From the NCBI GenBank assembly GCA_032718565.1, contig JAVGVS010000097.1, positions 74,136-138,135 of the forward strand: 64,000 nucleotides of DNA. Direction: 5' to 3'. The notes under the pieces were generated by a model. That model did not search any database and had not been told where the DNA came from. It saw only the letters and a list, made by a program, of their open reading frames with translations. Every line of letters starts with the position of its first letter. Position 1 is the stretch's first letter. The position numbers were made by a program, and so were the translations under genes. Shown one piece after another: positions 41,131 to 50,940 of the stretch. The stretch is from Distichodus sexfasciatus (taxonomy: Eukaryota; Chordata; Actinopteri; Characiformes; Distichodontidae).

Positions 41131-41356
41131 GGGGCAGTTGGTAGCGTAACGGTTTGGGACTTTACCCTGTGATCGGAAGGTTACTGGACCGGTAAAGGTA
41201 CCACTGCGGTACTCATAAACTAGGTCCCATCCCCAGGCACCGCTCCACCGGGCGGTGCCATGTCAGCTGCCCACTGCTCCTACACGAATGGGTCACATGT
41301 AGAGGTCACATTTGGTCGAGGTGCACTGTGTGCTGTGGTGTGTTCACAATGACAAA
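41131..41356 (+). mobile_element. Main tRNA-SINE family, copy 7 (near complete)
   Basis: GGGGCAGTTGGTAGCGTAAC, GTGATCGGAAGGTTACTGG, ACCGGTAAAGGTACCACTGC, TAGGTCCCATCCCCAGGCAC, GGGTCACATGTAGAGGTCAC, and GTGTTCACAATGACAAAAAA at the tail. Box B is shortened. Confidence 0.85.
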
Positions 41357-41764
41357 AAAAAGCTGCTTTTAAATATATTTTTTAAATATACCTTTAAATA
41401 TAAGTAAAAGCAAAATAATCGTTCATTAATCGCAATCGAGGTAAAATGTTCAATTAGTTATGATATTGATTAATTGAGTTCTGAGATAAAGTTTTTTGGG
41501 AGGTTTCTTTCTCCTTAAGGACAGCTCAGGGATTTATGTGTAGTCTCAGAACTACGCTGTGTAACCTGCGTTCAGAGCAGAGTTCACCTACAAGTTTTTC
41601 TGCCTAACGAGCGCCGTGTTTGAAGGAGAAGCTCCCAGTTCGGCTGTGCGTAGCTACATTTGAATCCGTGCCAAACGAGTACAAAATGTCTGCCATCAAA
41701 TATTTATGACACATGCTGTTGCAGCTCGACATGACGGAGGGAACACAATCGGAGAATGCCGGAG
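41357..41764. other. Unassigned sequence
   Basis: Nothing recognised. Confidence 0.45.
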
Positions 41765-41995
41765 GAGAAAAAATAAGTCGAAGTCAAAGCAAACTTTGTC
41801 ATCTCTGCTATATATTGTACAAGTATACAGAGAGACAAGACGACGCGGCGCCAGTGTTAACAGTGCAGACAACAACGAACAAGGTAAAAGGAACAAATAA
41901 GCCACTTTAAAATATATAAATAGACTATAAAATATACACTTTAAACTGGAAGTACAATATAAATGTAAAACTTTTAACTTTAAACTAGAACGAGA
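41765..41995 (-). repeat. Retroposon-like tail family, copy 8 (minus)
   Basis: GTCAAAGCAAACTTTGTCAT, CTCTGCTATATATTGTACAA, GACAAGACGACGCGGCGCCA and AATATACACTTTAAACTGGA are the reverse of the family 3' end. TTTAAACTAGAA recurs at the right edge. Confidence 0.75.
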
Positions 41996-42287
41996 GAAAA
42001 TAACATGTAAGAGAGACAAAGATGTTGTGCAATAACGTGCCCTCAGTGGCGGGGATGTAATGCGTTAGACCTCTAATGGTGTGTGAGAAGAAAACTCGTA
42101 AACGTGAGGGTCACTGTTATTCCCAGATGTCTGTGACTGACAGTTAGGTCTACAGCTGTAAAAAATAATAATAAATAACAGAATAGATTCCAGATTTGTG
42201 TTCTTGATGATCATTTGCTGCTTTAATGCTGGTCAAAGAATCACGAGCAAAGATTAAACTGGATTAATAAGGACCAGACTCCAAAAA
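41996..42287. other. Unassigned sequence
   Basis: Nothing recognised. Confidence 0.45.
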
Positions 42288-42395
42288 CACAGGTGACCCT
42301 GTGGTCGGAGAGTCGTCGGTTCAAGTCCTGGACCGGTAAAGGTACCACTGAGGTACTCATGAGCAAAGTACTGTCCCCAAGCACTGCTTACCGGC
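42288..42395 (+). mobile_element. Main tRNA-SINE family, copy 8 (truncated both ends)
   Basis: CCCTGTGGTCGGAGAGTCGT, box B GGTTCAAGTCCTGG, ACCGGTAAAGGTACCACTGA and GCAAAGTACTGTCCCCAAGC, then it breaks off. Confidence 0.8.
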
Positions 42396-42459
42396 CAAAA
42401 ATGCAGGAGATTGTTGTGTTTTCCCGTCACAGCGCTGGTAATGAGATGTTTAGTAAGAC

Positions 42460-42700
42460 GGAGCATCCTTCCATCTATCCTTCCATCCATCCATCCCTCC
42501 CTCCTTCCCTTTCTCCCTCCATCCCTCCATATATCCATCCCACCCTCCCTCCATTTCTCCCTCCATCCCTCCATACATCCATCCCACCCTTTCTCCTCCC
42601 TTTCTCCCTCCATACATCCATCCATCCCTCCCTCCTCCCCTCCCTCTGTCCTTCCCTTCCTCCCTCCATCCACCCATCCATCCTTCCATTCCATCCATAT
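42460..42700. repeat. (CCAT)/(CCCT)-rich simple-sequence region
   Basis: Degenerate TCCATCCATCC and CTCCCTCC units over about 240 bases, immediately left of the gypsy element. The long minus-strand Met-Asp-Gly-Trp-rich and plus-strand Pro-Ser-Ile-rich frames (up to 171 codons) are by-products. Similar sequence resumes on the far side at 45830. Confidence 0.9.
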
Positions 42701-42716
42701 TGTAGCGACCCTGCAG
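42701..42716 (+). repeat. 5' LTR stub
   Basis: Sixteen bases identical to the start of the 3' LTR at 45464. They are followed by GGGTCTGCAGAGCC of pol. CTGCAG occurs on both sides of the junction, suggesting a microhomology-type deletion. Confidence 0.85.
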
Positions 42717-43235
42717 GGGTCTGCAGAGCCCTCTGATAGCCCCTGGGCCTCAGGGGTTGTGATGGTCAATAAAAAGAAGAGTCCAAAGATGAAGTTCTGT
42801 GTCGACCACTAAACAGTGTGACCAAGAAAGACTCATACCCACTGCCGCTCATAGACGAGTCTCTGGACTTGGTGTCCGGCTCGTCCTGGTTCTCCTCTTT
42901 GGATCTATGCAGTGGGTATTGGCAGGTGCCCCTCAGCCCTGAAGCTAGGCCAAAGACAGCTTTCTGTACGGGCAGAGTGTTGTGGCAGTTTCTGCCTGTG
43001 CAACGCGCCGGCCACGTTCAAACGGCTAATGGAAAAGGTGTTAGCCGATATTCCCAGGCAGGAATGTCTGGTCCATCTGGATGATATCCTGGTCCACGGG
43101 AGCTCTTTCCAGGCAGCTTTGGGGGCCCTGCGGCGGGTCCTGTAGAGGATAGCAGCGGTGGGTCTGAAGCTCCACCCTGACAAGTGCCGCTTCTTGAGAA
43201 AAAGGCTGGAGTTTCTAGGACACAGAGTGGGGGAG
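42717..43235 (+). pseudogene. pol: gypsy reverse transcriptase, broken
   Basis: Reverse transcriptase copies element RNA into DNA in cytoplasmic particles. Three frames must be followed: SPWASGVVMV and KMKFCVDH up to 42812, then SYPLPLIDESL and SSLDLCSGYWQV, which carries the first palm Asp, then CNAPATFKRLMEKVL and VHLDDILVHG with the Asp-Asp pair, then after a stop at 43153 LHPDKCRFL and LEFLGH. The family usually has Tyr before the variable residue and Asp-Asp; here it is His. Breaks lie near 42812, 42978, at the stop and near 43230. The N-terminal part is missing. Confidence 0.9.
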
Positions 43236-43767
43236 AGGGCATCAGCACGTTAGAGGAAAAAGTGCGGGCAATGAAGGACTGGCCAGTGCCCGCCAACTTG
43301 CGGGAACTGAAGAGCTTCATTGGACTGGCGTCCTGCTACAGGCGGTTCGTACGCGGTTTCTCTTGTATAGCTGCACCTCTGTTCCGCCTGCAGCAGAAAG
43401 ACTGTGAGTTTGCGTGGACTTCGGATTGTGATCGGGCTTTCAGCTCTTTGAAGAAGGCTTTGACAGAGTCCCCCATCCTCACCCCCCCAGATACCAACCT
43501 GCCATTTGTCCTGGACACGGACGCCAGCGATGTTGGGATGGGCACGGTATTGAGCCAGGTGGGACCTGGGGGGGAGAGGGTGGTGGCGTATTTCAGTAAA
43601 ACTTTTAACAAAGCTGAACGGCGCTATTGCGTGATGCGCAGAGAGCTCCTTGCTGTTGTGAGAGCAATAAGTCACTTCAAGTATTACCTATGCGGCCTAC
43701 CCTTCACAGTCCGAACTGACCACACAGCCCTCCAGTGGTTAATGTCCTTCAAGGAGCCAGAAGGACA
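43236..43767 (+). pseudogene. pol: gypsy RT connection and RNase H
   Basis: RNase H removes the RNA strand during reverse transcription. The frame is open here: LRELKSFIGLASCYRRFV of the RT thumb/connection, then LDTDASDVGMGTVLSQ (first Asp near 43514), FSKTFNKAERRY, MRRELLAVV with the Glu, and VRTDHTALQWL with an Asp. It ends in MSFKEPEGQ, after which sequence that normally links RNase H to the integrase is deleted and the frame shifts. Confidence 0.92.
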
Positions 43768-43769
43768 GA

Positions 43770-45250
43770 GTTCGCCATGCCAATGCTGAAGCCATGTCTC
43801 AGCGCCCCTGTGCTCCCAGTGGCTGCCAGTACTGTGAGAAGAGAGAGACCCGGGAGAGGGAGCTCCGTGTGGAGGAGGGGCGAGAGCCCAGGCATGGTGG
43901 GGACGGGCTGGTTTGTAGAGTGGCACAGGTTGTCGACTCACCAGAATGGAAGTTGCAGCAGGAAAAGGATGCTGATCTACAACCAGTGCTGCAGTGGGTG
44001 GAGTCAGGACGAAAGCCACGGTGGAATGTGGTTGCAGGGTGCTCGCCTACCACCAAAGGACTGCTTGCGAAGTTTGAAGCTCTCCAGCTGAAGGATGGAG
44101 TGCTTCATAGAGCCTGGAAAGAGCCAGCCACAGGGGAGGAGAGGTGGCAGGTGGTGGTCCCCAGAGCAATGAGAGAGTTGGTGCTAAAGGCCTCGCATGG
44201 CACAACTGGAGCAGGTCACTTTGGGGTCTCAAAAACCCTTCGTCGGCTCCGGCAAAGTTTCTACTGGGGTCAGCTCAGGAGAGATGTTGAGGACTTCTGC
44301 CACCGTTGTGACCTCTGTACAGCACACAAAGGTCCCCCAGATCAGTCTCGTGCCCAGCTTCAGCAGCTGGCAGTGGGGGCACCTATGGAGAGGGTGGCAG
44401 TGGACATAATGGGCCCGTTCCCTCGCACAGACAAAGGGAACTGGGACGTTTTGGCCGCCATGGATTACTTTACAAAATGGCCAGAGGCGTATGCCATACC
44501 GGACCAGGAGGCAGAGACGGTTGCTGATGCTCTGGTGGAGGGCATGTTTGCCAGGTTTGGGGCAGCTGATGTCACCCACAGTGATCAGGGAAGGAACTTT
44601 GAGTCAGGTGTGTTCTCTGCTATGTGTGACCGGCTGGGCATGCAAAAGACTTGAACTACAGCTTTGCACCCTCAGAGTGATGGACTGGTTGAACGATTTA
44701 ACAGAACCCTGACAAAACAACTCGCCATCCTTACTGTGGAACATCAGCATGATTGGGACATGCACCTGCCTCTCGTCCTATTGGCCTATAGGTCGGCTGT
44801 GCAGGATTCCACCTCTTGCACACCTGCCTTGCTCATGTTGGGGCGAGAGCTGCGCACCCCAGCGGAAATGGCTTTTGGCAGACCCCCAGATTCCCCAGCA
44901 GTTCCCCCTGGACCGGAATATGCCAGGAGGCTACAGGATCGAATGGAGTCAGCTCATACCTTTGCCAGCTGCAGAAGGCGGGCATGAGGCAGAAGAGGAA
45001 CTATGACGTGAGGGCTGGGGGGGAGGATTTCAAGGCTGGGGACCTGGACCAAGGAGAAAGAAGGGCCGGTAAGTTGGACTGTCACTGGGTGGGCCCCTGT
45101 GAGGTATTGGAGAAGCTGGGTGAGGTGGTGTATAGGGTCCAGCTGCCACCCGGGGGGAGATGGGTGGCCCTCCACAGGAACAGGTTGGCCCCATACAGAG
45201 GTGATGCACGCCCACATCGGCGCCAAGAACCCTTTGCACGGGCCCCGAGG
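43770..45250 (+). pseudogene. pol: gypsy integrase, broken by a stop and a frameshift
   Basis: Integrase inserts the DNA copy. After RHANAEAMSQRPC it shows an HHCC zinc finger (SHGTTGAGHFGVSKT, then CHRCDLCTAHK). The catalytic core has VAVDIMGPFP (Asp near 44403), THSDQGRNFES (Asp near 44583) and SDGLVERFN (Glu near 44691), a DD(35)E spacing. A TGA at 44652-44654 separates the second Asp from the Glu. Near 44970 the frame shifts; the C-terminal part reads HWVGPCEVLEKLG and VVYRVQLPPG, a GPY/F-type module. The downstream frame runs on into the LTR. Confidence 0.93.
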
Positions 45251-45450
45251 AATCAGACAACCACAACCCTAGATTCACAGACTCCTCACATTCCCCCCTC
45301 CCCAAAACTCACCCCCTGCTCATCAACAGGTTGTTCCAGGACTGCAGGCGCGGCCGCCGGTGTCCACTCCAAGGCGACCTCAGAGACAGAGAAGGCCCCC
45401 TGCCCATCTCAGAGACTTTTTCACGTGATCCCTCGGGGCGAGGGAATTTG

Positions 45451-45463
45451 TAAGGGGGGGCAG
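45451..45463 (+). other. Polypurine tract before the 3' LTR
   Basis: AAGGGGGGGCAG immediately precedes the LTR start, the expected place for the plus-strand primer of an LTR retrotransposon. Confidence 0.8.
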
Positions 45464-45570
45464 TGTAGCGACCCTGCAGTAATGTTGTTTAGTGTTAGGT
45501 GTTCTGTTGTTGAAACATGTTGGAGATTGGATGAGCAGGATGGGGGCGGAGTGTGCGTGTGACGGAATGT

Positions 45571-45603
<33 letters not shown>

Positions 45604-45769
45604 GAGAGGAGAGAGAGAAGCGGAGGTGCGTCTGGCTAGTTGGGCTTCGTTATTGTTTCTGTTTTATTGCGGCGTGGTTACAGCCAAGAGTAACCTGTTC
45701 TGTTTAACAATAAACTCGGGTTTGCCGAATAACCGTGTCATCTCTTCCAAACGTCTGGTGGACGCTACA
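45464..45769 (+). repeat. gypsy 3' LTR, 306 bp
   Basis: It begins TGTAGCG and ends CGCTACA, perfect 7-base inverted ends. A polyadenylation-type AATAAA is at 45708-45713, about 60 bases from the end. A (TG)n then (AG)n microsatellite at 45566-45618 has expanded inside it. Confidence 0.92.
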
Positions 45770-45829
45770 ATATATTGGTTTCTCTCTGTTTAATTACACA
45801 CTTTCTCTTTCACAGACTACTTTTAACAT

Positions 45830-46010
45830 TCCTTTCCATCTATCCATCCATCCCTGCCTTCTTCCCTTCCTCCATCCCTCCATCGATCCATCCATTCATA
45901 CATCAGTCCATTCTTCCATCCATTAAGAAGAGAGAGGGGAACTTTCTCTTTCACAGATTACATTTAACATTTCCATTATCCCTCCCTCCCTCTCTCCCTC
46001 CATCCATTCA
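45830..46010. repeat. (CCAT)n-rich region with a duplicated lead
   Basis: TCTTTCACAGACTACTTTTA at 45806 recurs as TCTTTCACAGATTACATTTA at 45947, each leading into CCATCC/CCCTCC units. This looks like a tandem duplication of about 140 bases within simple sequence. Confidence 0.75.
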
Positions 46011-46023
46011 ACTAATTTATATA

Positions 46024-46422
46024 CAGTACTGTGCAAAAGTTTTAGGCAGGTGTGAAAAAATGCTGTAAACAAAGAATGCTTTCAAAAATGGAGGTGTTAA
46101 TCATTTATTTTCATCAATCAACAAAATGCAGTGAATGAACAAAAGAGAAATCTAAATCAAATCAATATTTGGTGTGACTACCCTTTGCCTTCAAAACAGC
46201 ATCAATTATTCTAGGTACACTTGCACACCTATATTATAGTGTACCTGTAAGAATTGATACTGGTTTGAAGGCAAAAGGTAGTAACACCAAATATTTTTCT
46301 TTTGTTCGCTCACTTTGCATTTTGTAAATTGATAAAAATAAACAATCATTATTTATATTTCTGAAAGCATTCTTTGTTTACAGCATTTTTTCACACCTCC
46401 CTAAAACTTTTGCACAGTACTG
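46024..46422. mobile_element. Tc1-like MITE, shorter copy
   Basis: TA flanks (46022-46023, 46423-46424). The ends are CAGTACTGTGCAAAAGTTTT and AAAACTTTTGCACAGTACTG, a perfect inverted pair. The terminal repeats extend through GCTGTAAACAAAGAATGC, about 60 bases. It matches 23516-24030 but lacks about 115 interior bases. Confidence 0.9.
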
Positions 46423-46424
46423 TA

Positions 46425-47679
46425 TATATTTACATTGGAATGAAATGCTCAACAAGATTAAAAATATGTATCTTCAGTATATTTATGTAGGAACAAATAT
46501 TAACATTATATTAACACAAAATACAAGAATATGTGAAACTTTATCAGTTGAAACCCAGTTGTTGATTATTTTTCTCCTGCTATGATAAGTCCCAGTGTCT
46601 GGTGGGTTTTAAATGGTTGGTGCTGATGTCCTGCTCAGTCTGATATTAGTTCTCAGGAACATTTCCTCTAGTTCCCTGTGAGTATATCACGTACAGACAT
46701 GAAGCGAGTTTCGCAAGGTTTATCAGGTTCCCTTTAGAGACGGAATACGGACAGACAGAAACTACAGAACAGGACACACCGACCCAAACATGCCTCCTGC
46801 GGCTGCAGCTCCGGCTATTATTTATTTTGGACATGGTTCCAAACCACATCCACAACAGAAAGCAGGGTTCATATGCATTAATTTCCAGGTCTGGATAAGT
46901 ACGGAAAATGGAAAATAGATTATAGAGCAATATTTGTGTTTGGAGCAGAGAACGTGTGAAGTGCAGTGTGATTTGGTTGTGTGTTGAATCAGTGTTGACT
47001 GCCTGGTGCGTTGGTGTAGCTCCTCAATTCCCCACCAATTAGATTTCTGTAGAGTTCACACATGTGATTTTGAAAGGTTGTGTTCAGTAAATCTGCTCTG
47101 TGTGATCTGATAACCTGCTGACTGTACTACATAACCAGTCTGAAGTGAGATGTGATGTGTCTCCCAGCAGTAGCTATTTTACATTAGCTCTCTAACATTA
47201 CGCGGACCAACATGACGTTGACGTGCGCCGGAACACTTCTGCTTTTTGTGATGTTTCAATGAGTTTAGCGCCGCGCGGTGACGGAGTAACATTGCAGTGC
47301 AAGTTGAAGCGTTGCTAAATAAAATGCTGTGTATGGAAGTCATCAGGTTTGGTTTGAATTGATGTATAAGTGGTAGAGCAGCTACTTACCCAGCACTACT
47401 GCTGATACACATTTTGGGTTCTAATAAATATTATGACGTACCATTACTCAGCATATTACATGGTGATACGCCACAATGTGACATGCAGAAGATGTTTAGA
47501 GTTGGAATTCTTTAAATAAATGAAGTATTGTTTTTGTACACTGAAGTCTGAAACTTTGAGTATGAACAAAATGTGGAATTGTAAAGGTGTAGGAGCCCTC
47601 AGAATTAATTAATAATGTTGCATTATGGGAAGGACGCTGACATTTGTATTAAAATTTCTAACACTACTAACTATTGTTT
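46425..47679. other. Unassigned sequence
   Basis: About 1.25 kb with one 94-codon minus-strand frame (46646-46930) that has no motif. 47210-47290 is CpG-richer. No gene or repeat recognised. Confidence 0.45.
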
Positions 47680-48285
47680 TTCAGTAGCAACTTTTAAAAC
47701 ACTAGCTTCAACAGTACATTTTTGACAAGTAGTGATGTAGAGTGGTAAAAAGCTACATTGCGCTACATAATATTGATAATTTTCCTCTCTTTATGAAGAC
47801 GAGTATTTTCAACTATCAGCTGTTTCTGATTGGTGTTGAATTGGCATCTTATTGGCTATCGTTCCTACATTCATTGCATCACAGTGCACTGTTGGCAGCT
47901 GCAAGATGGAGTCAGAGTATGTAATCCACCTTCACCAAGATAGAAGAATTTGTGAACATATTTATCTAAATGCATTACACTGTAAGGCGACAAGAAGTGT
48001 AACTTACACAAGCTGAAAATCACAACACTCCCTACCTCCAAAACCTGACTGAAGCATTATTGTGATTTTACATTACATTGTTAAAAATATATATTTATCA
48101 TGTTGCTTTTTACATCATCCATGAAGTCTTACTGGATGATACAGCTTGGATGTAGTCGCTACTTTTTCTCTGTAGGTTGTACTGTAGCTACTATATTAAA
48201 GCAGTAGCTTGGCAGTAGCTAAGCTACTTTAAACCATAAGTAACGTGTAACTTGAAAATCTGCCGTTTTAAAAGTAGCTTTCACT
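47680..48285. mobile_element. AGTAGCT-rich probable MITE
   Basis: The left side has CAGTAGCAACTTTTAAAACA and AAAGCTACATTGCGCTACAT. The right side has AGCAGTAGCTTGGCAGTAGC, TAAGCTACTTT and TTTTAAAAGTAGCTTTCACT. These are partly inverted with respect to each other. The AAGTAGCTTTACT theme is common in fish DNA transposons. No target duplication fixed. Confidence 0.5.
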
Positions 48286-48696
48286 GCTGAGCACATAATG
48301 TATCGTTCAAGAACAGCAGAAGAGTGGATGAGGACAAATATATGATAAATCCACCCGGATGTTATTCTTTCTAATCCCCAAATTTCAGTGATGCGTCAGT
48401 TCCATCTTCACCAAAGCAGAACGGCAAATACACCTCACCTCCCCATGCAGCGTCACGTGTCTTTTCATGTAGTGTAGCTAACGCAGCACAGCATGTTTGT
48501 TGTTTTAATTTGATATATTTAATGGAGTTTGCCTTGTCGGTTTGGGAGAAAACCCTCTCGCGGACTTGCACCCGGATGGAGGACTGAATTGATGACTCTG
48601 GCTTTAATTAGTATAGCCTGTATTAGTGATGTCATCAGTTCTTTACAGGCTATGCTAATCTATGCCAGAATCAGCAATGCATTGGACCCGGACTCA
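48286..48696. other. Unassigned sequence
   Basis: AGTATAGCCTGTATTAG (48610) and its approximate inverse CAGGCTATGCTAAT (48645) form a short inverted repeat. Nothing else. Confidence 0.45.
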
Positions 48697-48900
48697 AGAT
48701 TCCAAGATTTCTTTATTTGTCACAAACATGGTTATACAAGTACATCATGTAGTGAAATGTGCCCTGAACGATCCTAAGTGCAAACCAAAAGAGAGAATTT
48801 AGAAGTTCACAACAGGTTAAGTTTTATGTTTAACCAAAATACTAAAGAGCAGAAATTAAAAACATATAAAGATAGAAACAAATATTAAAAGATTCATACT
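48697..48900 (-). mobile_element. LINE-like 3' end (minus)
   Basis: TTCCAAGATTTCTTTATTTG read on the minus strand gives AATAAAGAAATCTTGGAA, an A-rich retroposon ending of the ATCTTG type. It is preceded by blocks such as GGGCACATTTCACTACATGA, seen in many fish LINE tails. Confidence 0.55.
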
Positions 48901-48955
48901 TTAGACTGTAACTGTACATGTACATGTGCATATCAAATCCACAACAAGAATTTAT

Positions 48956-48959
48956 AATA

Positions 48960-48995
<36 letters not shown>

Positions 48996-49104
48996 GAATA
49001 ATAATAATAATAATAATAAATTATACATATTATTATTATTATTATTATTACAGATGGTCCTCGAGTTACATTGGAACACACTCCATCGGGGCTGGAGACC
49101 ACCT

Positions 49105-49136
<32 letters not shown>

Positions 49137-49192
49137 TATTTATGCACATATTATTATTAGATATTGTTGTTGTTGTTGTTGTTGTTGTGATT
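48956..49192. repeat. (TAA)/(TTA)/(TTG)n microsatellite cluster
   Basis: (ATA)n at 48956-49020, (TTA)n at 49028-49050, (TTA)n again at 49106-49140 and (TTG)n at 49166-49188. The two TTA runs are split by the small insertion at 49051-49105. Confidence 0.95.
49051..49105. mobile_element. 55-bp pogo/Tigger-like mini-element in a TTA repeat
   Basis: It starts CAGATGGTCCTCGAGTTACA and ends GGAGACCACCTG, with TA on both sides. The inverted ends CAGATGGTC and GACCACCTG match at 8 of 9 positions. The tip sequence resembles the right end of the pogo-like element at 54349-54709. Confidence 0.7.
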
Positions 49193-49624
49193 ACAGTACT
49201 ACGAGTAATTTTAGTAATATTTTTATTGATGTTATTTAAGCTTATATTTGAGTTCACACTCATGTTATAAAAAACCAAGTATGAAGTTAAATATCTCACA
49301 TTTCCCACTGCCCTGCACGTAGAGTCAAGATGTTTATTTACACATGCATAATTATACATAAGTACAATATGCAGAAATATCCGAACCGCTTTGTTTTGGT
49401 CAGTTATCTTATACCACTGGAAACATAAGTGTTTATTTCCATTTATAATTTGTAAATAAAATTCATTTTTGTAGGATGAGCAGCAGAGTTGAGTATGTGG
49501 GTTGTGCCCATTAAAAAACCCTGCCACATCTCAGCCGATGCCCAACGGCTTATTCTGCATCAGCTGCTTTTGTGCTGCTTTTTGAGACTTTTGTTTGGAT
49601 CCCGCTAATTGCTGCTTGCGGCTA

Positions 49625-49627
<3 letters not shown>
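49193..49627. other. Unassigned sequence
   Basis: A 131-codon minus-strand frame (49132-49527) starts outside the repeat and ends in the TTG run. It has no recognised domain and AT-driven composition, so I do not call it a gene. Confidence 0.4.

Positions 49628-49680
<53 letters not shown>
49628..49680. repeat. (TTA)n microsatellite
   Basis: About seventeen units. Confidence 0.95.
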
Positions 49681-49683
<3 letters not shown>

Positions 49684-50508
49684 TATTTGTATATTTTATA
49701 ATTGTATATTATAATTATATGTTATAATTATGAATATTATTATTAATAATAAAAAGTTAAAAAATGATAATAGATATGTAACTGACAAATTCTTTTTTAA
49801 ATGCTGTGACTGTTTGTGTCCTTACTAAGAGATCAAGCCTGTTTCATTTCTCCTTTTTGCTCTTTTCTTTTCTGTGTTCATACTTATTATTTTCTATGTG
49901 TTTATTACAAAAAGTGCTGTTTTTGGTGTACTGTACAGTAAAAAAAGGGAAAAAGTCTTGTATTTTGCGGGTAAAATGAGACAACGGCAACAGTGACTTA
50001 CTATAACAGTAATGGAGCTTCAACATGTAAACATTAAATACACTTTAAAAACATTATAAAAGTTTGGCTCTTTTTGGAAGCACAGTGTGAAGGAATGAGA
50101 CGTTTGATCAGCACTGTATATTAGCTCAGCTTTGTTGGAACTACTTCTATTGCTGCATGTAAACCTGCGTTGTTTATATGTGTGATGCTGTATGTATGTG
50201 TGTAATATTTCAGCATTAGAGGCTTTATTGAGCAGTTTTACCATCCTGCACATCATTAATATCTACAGCAGTGTTAGTTAGGGGGAGCGGTATAAACTTT
50301 GTGCAATAAGATATTGATTTTCAGTGTGCGGAACGCTTGATGAAGCTCTTCAGTGGCATGATTACTCAGCGCTGCACTTCACTGTGACACAACATTAATC
50401 TCTCATGCAACTCTATCTGCTAATTCACCCAACTCCCCCACTTCAGTCTGCGTGTGTGATTAGGAAAAAGTGAACTCATACGGTATTTAAATATTGTAAG
50501 ATAATGTA
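49681..50508. other. AT-rich sequence
   Basis: No gene or assignable repeat. Confidence 0.5.
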
Positions 50509-50537
50509 ATTGTGTGTGTGTGTGTGTGTGTGTGTGT
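50509..50537. repeat. (TG)n microsatellite
   Basis: About fourteen TG units. Confidence 0.95.
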
Positions 50538-50828
50538 TCTTGTACTTGCTAATAGAAGTGAGAACCAAATGAGCTTTTAACCAGCAGAGTGAGGGACATT
50601 TTTGGTATGAGGACTTTTAGTGGTCCTCACTTTTAAACTGTTTTACAAAAACAAAGTTTATTTGCAAACCAAAAGTGGAAATATTAGCTTTTGGTTACTG
50701 GAGGTTATGGTTAGAAGCATGTTCAGGGAAGTTAGCTGTAATATTATTTGGATACAGTAATATAGAAGTCAATTGAGGTCCTCACTACTATATAAGTACA
50801 AGGATGTGTGTGTGTGTGTGGTCGGCTT

Positions 50829-50829
50829 G

Positions 50830-50917
<88 letters not shown>

Positions 50918-50940
50918 GTTATTGTTACTGTTGTTGTTGT
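50829..50940. repeat. (TTA)n microsatellite grading into (TTG)n
   Basis: About 110 bases of TTA with one TATA interruption, then GTTATTGTTACTGTTGTTG. Confidence 0.95.

Larger units (their letters stand above)
42701..45769 (+). mobile_element. Ty3/gypsy LTR retrotransposon, 5'-deleted and decayed
   Basis: The element begins with the first 16 bases of its LTR (TGTAGCGACCCTGCAG), then jumps directly into reverse transcriptase, and ends with a complete 3' LTR. ATAT flanks both outer ends (42697-42700, 45770-45773), consistent with one original insertion. The rest of the 5' LTR, the primer-binding site, gag, protease and the start of reverse transcriptase are gone. Domain order RT, RNase H, integrase is that of Ty3/gypsy. 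At least five frameshifts and two stops make it non-functional. Confidence 0.95.

Noticed and set aside
41131..41356. GGTACC-rich palindromes in SINE bodies as regulatory sites
   Set aside because: They recur in all copies of the SINE family and are explained by common descent.
42254..42812. 171-codon minus-strand frame rich in Gly, Trp, Met and Asp, and plus-strand Pro/Ser frames
   Set aside because: They are products of CCAT/CCCT simple sequence running into a SINE or the gypsy element.
44816..45562. 248-codon frame as a separate gene after the integrase
   Set aside because: Its first part is an out-of-frame reading of integrase, its middle is the integrase C-terminus after a frameshift, and its end is LTR sequence. 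It is part of pol decay, not an envelope or host gene.
49132..49527. 131-codon minus-strand frame as a gene
   Set aside because: Part is a TTG-repeat translation and the rest has no domain or conserved partner here.
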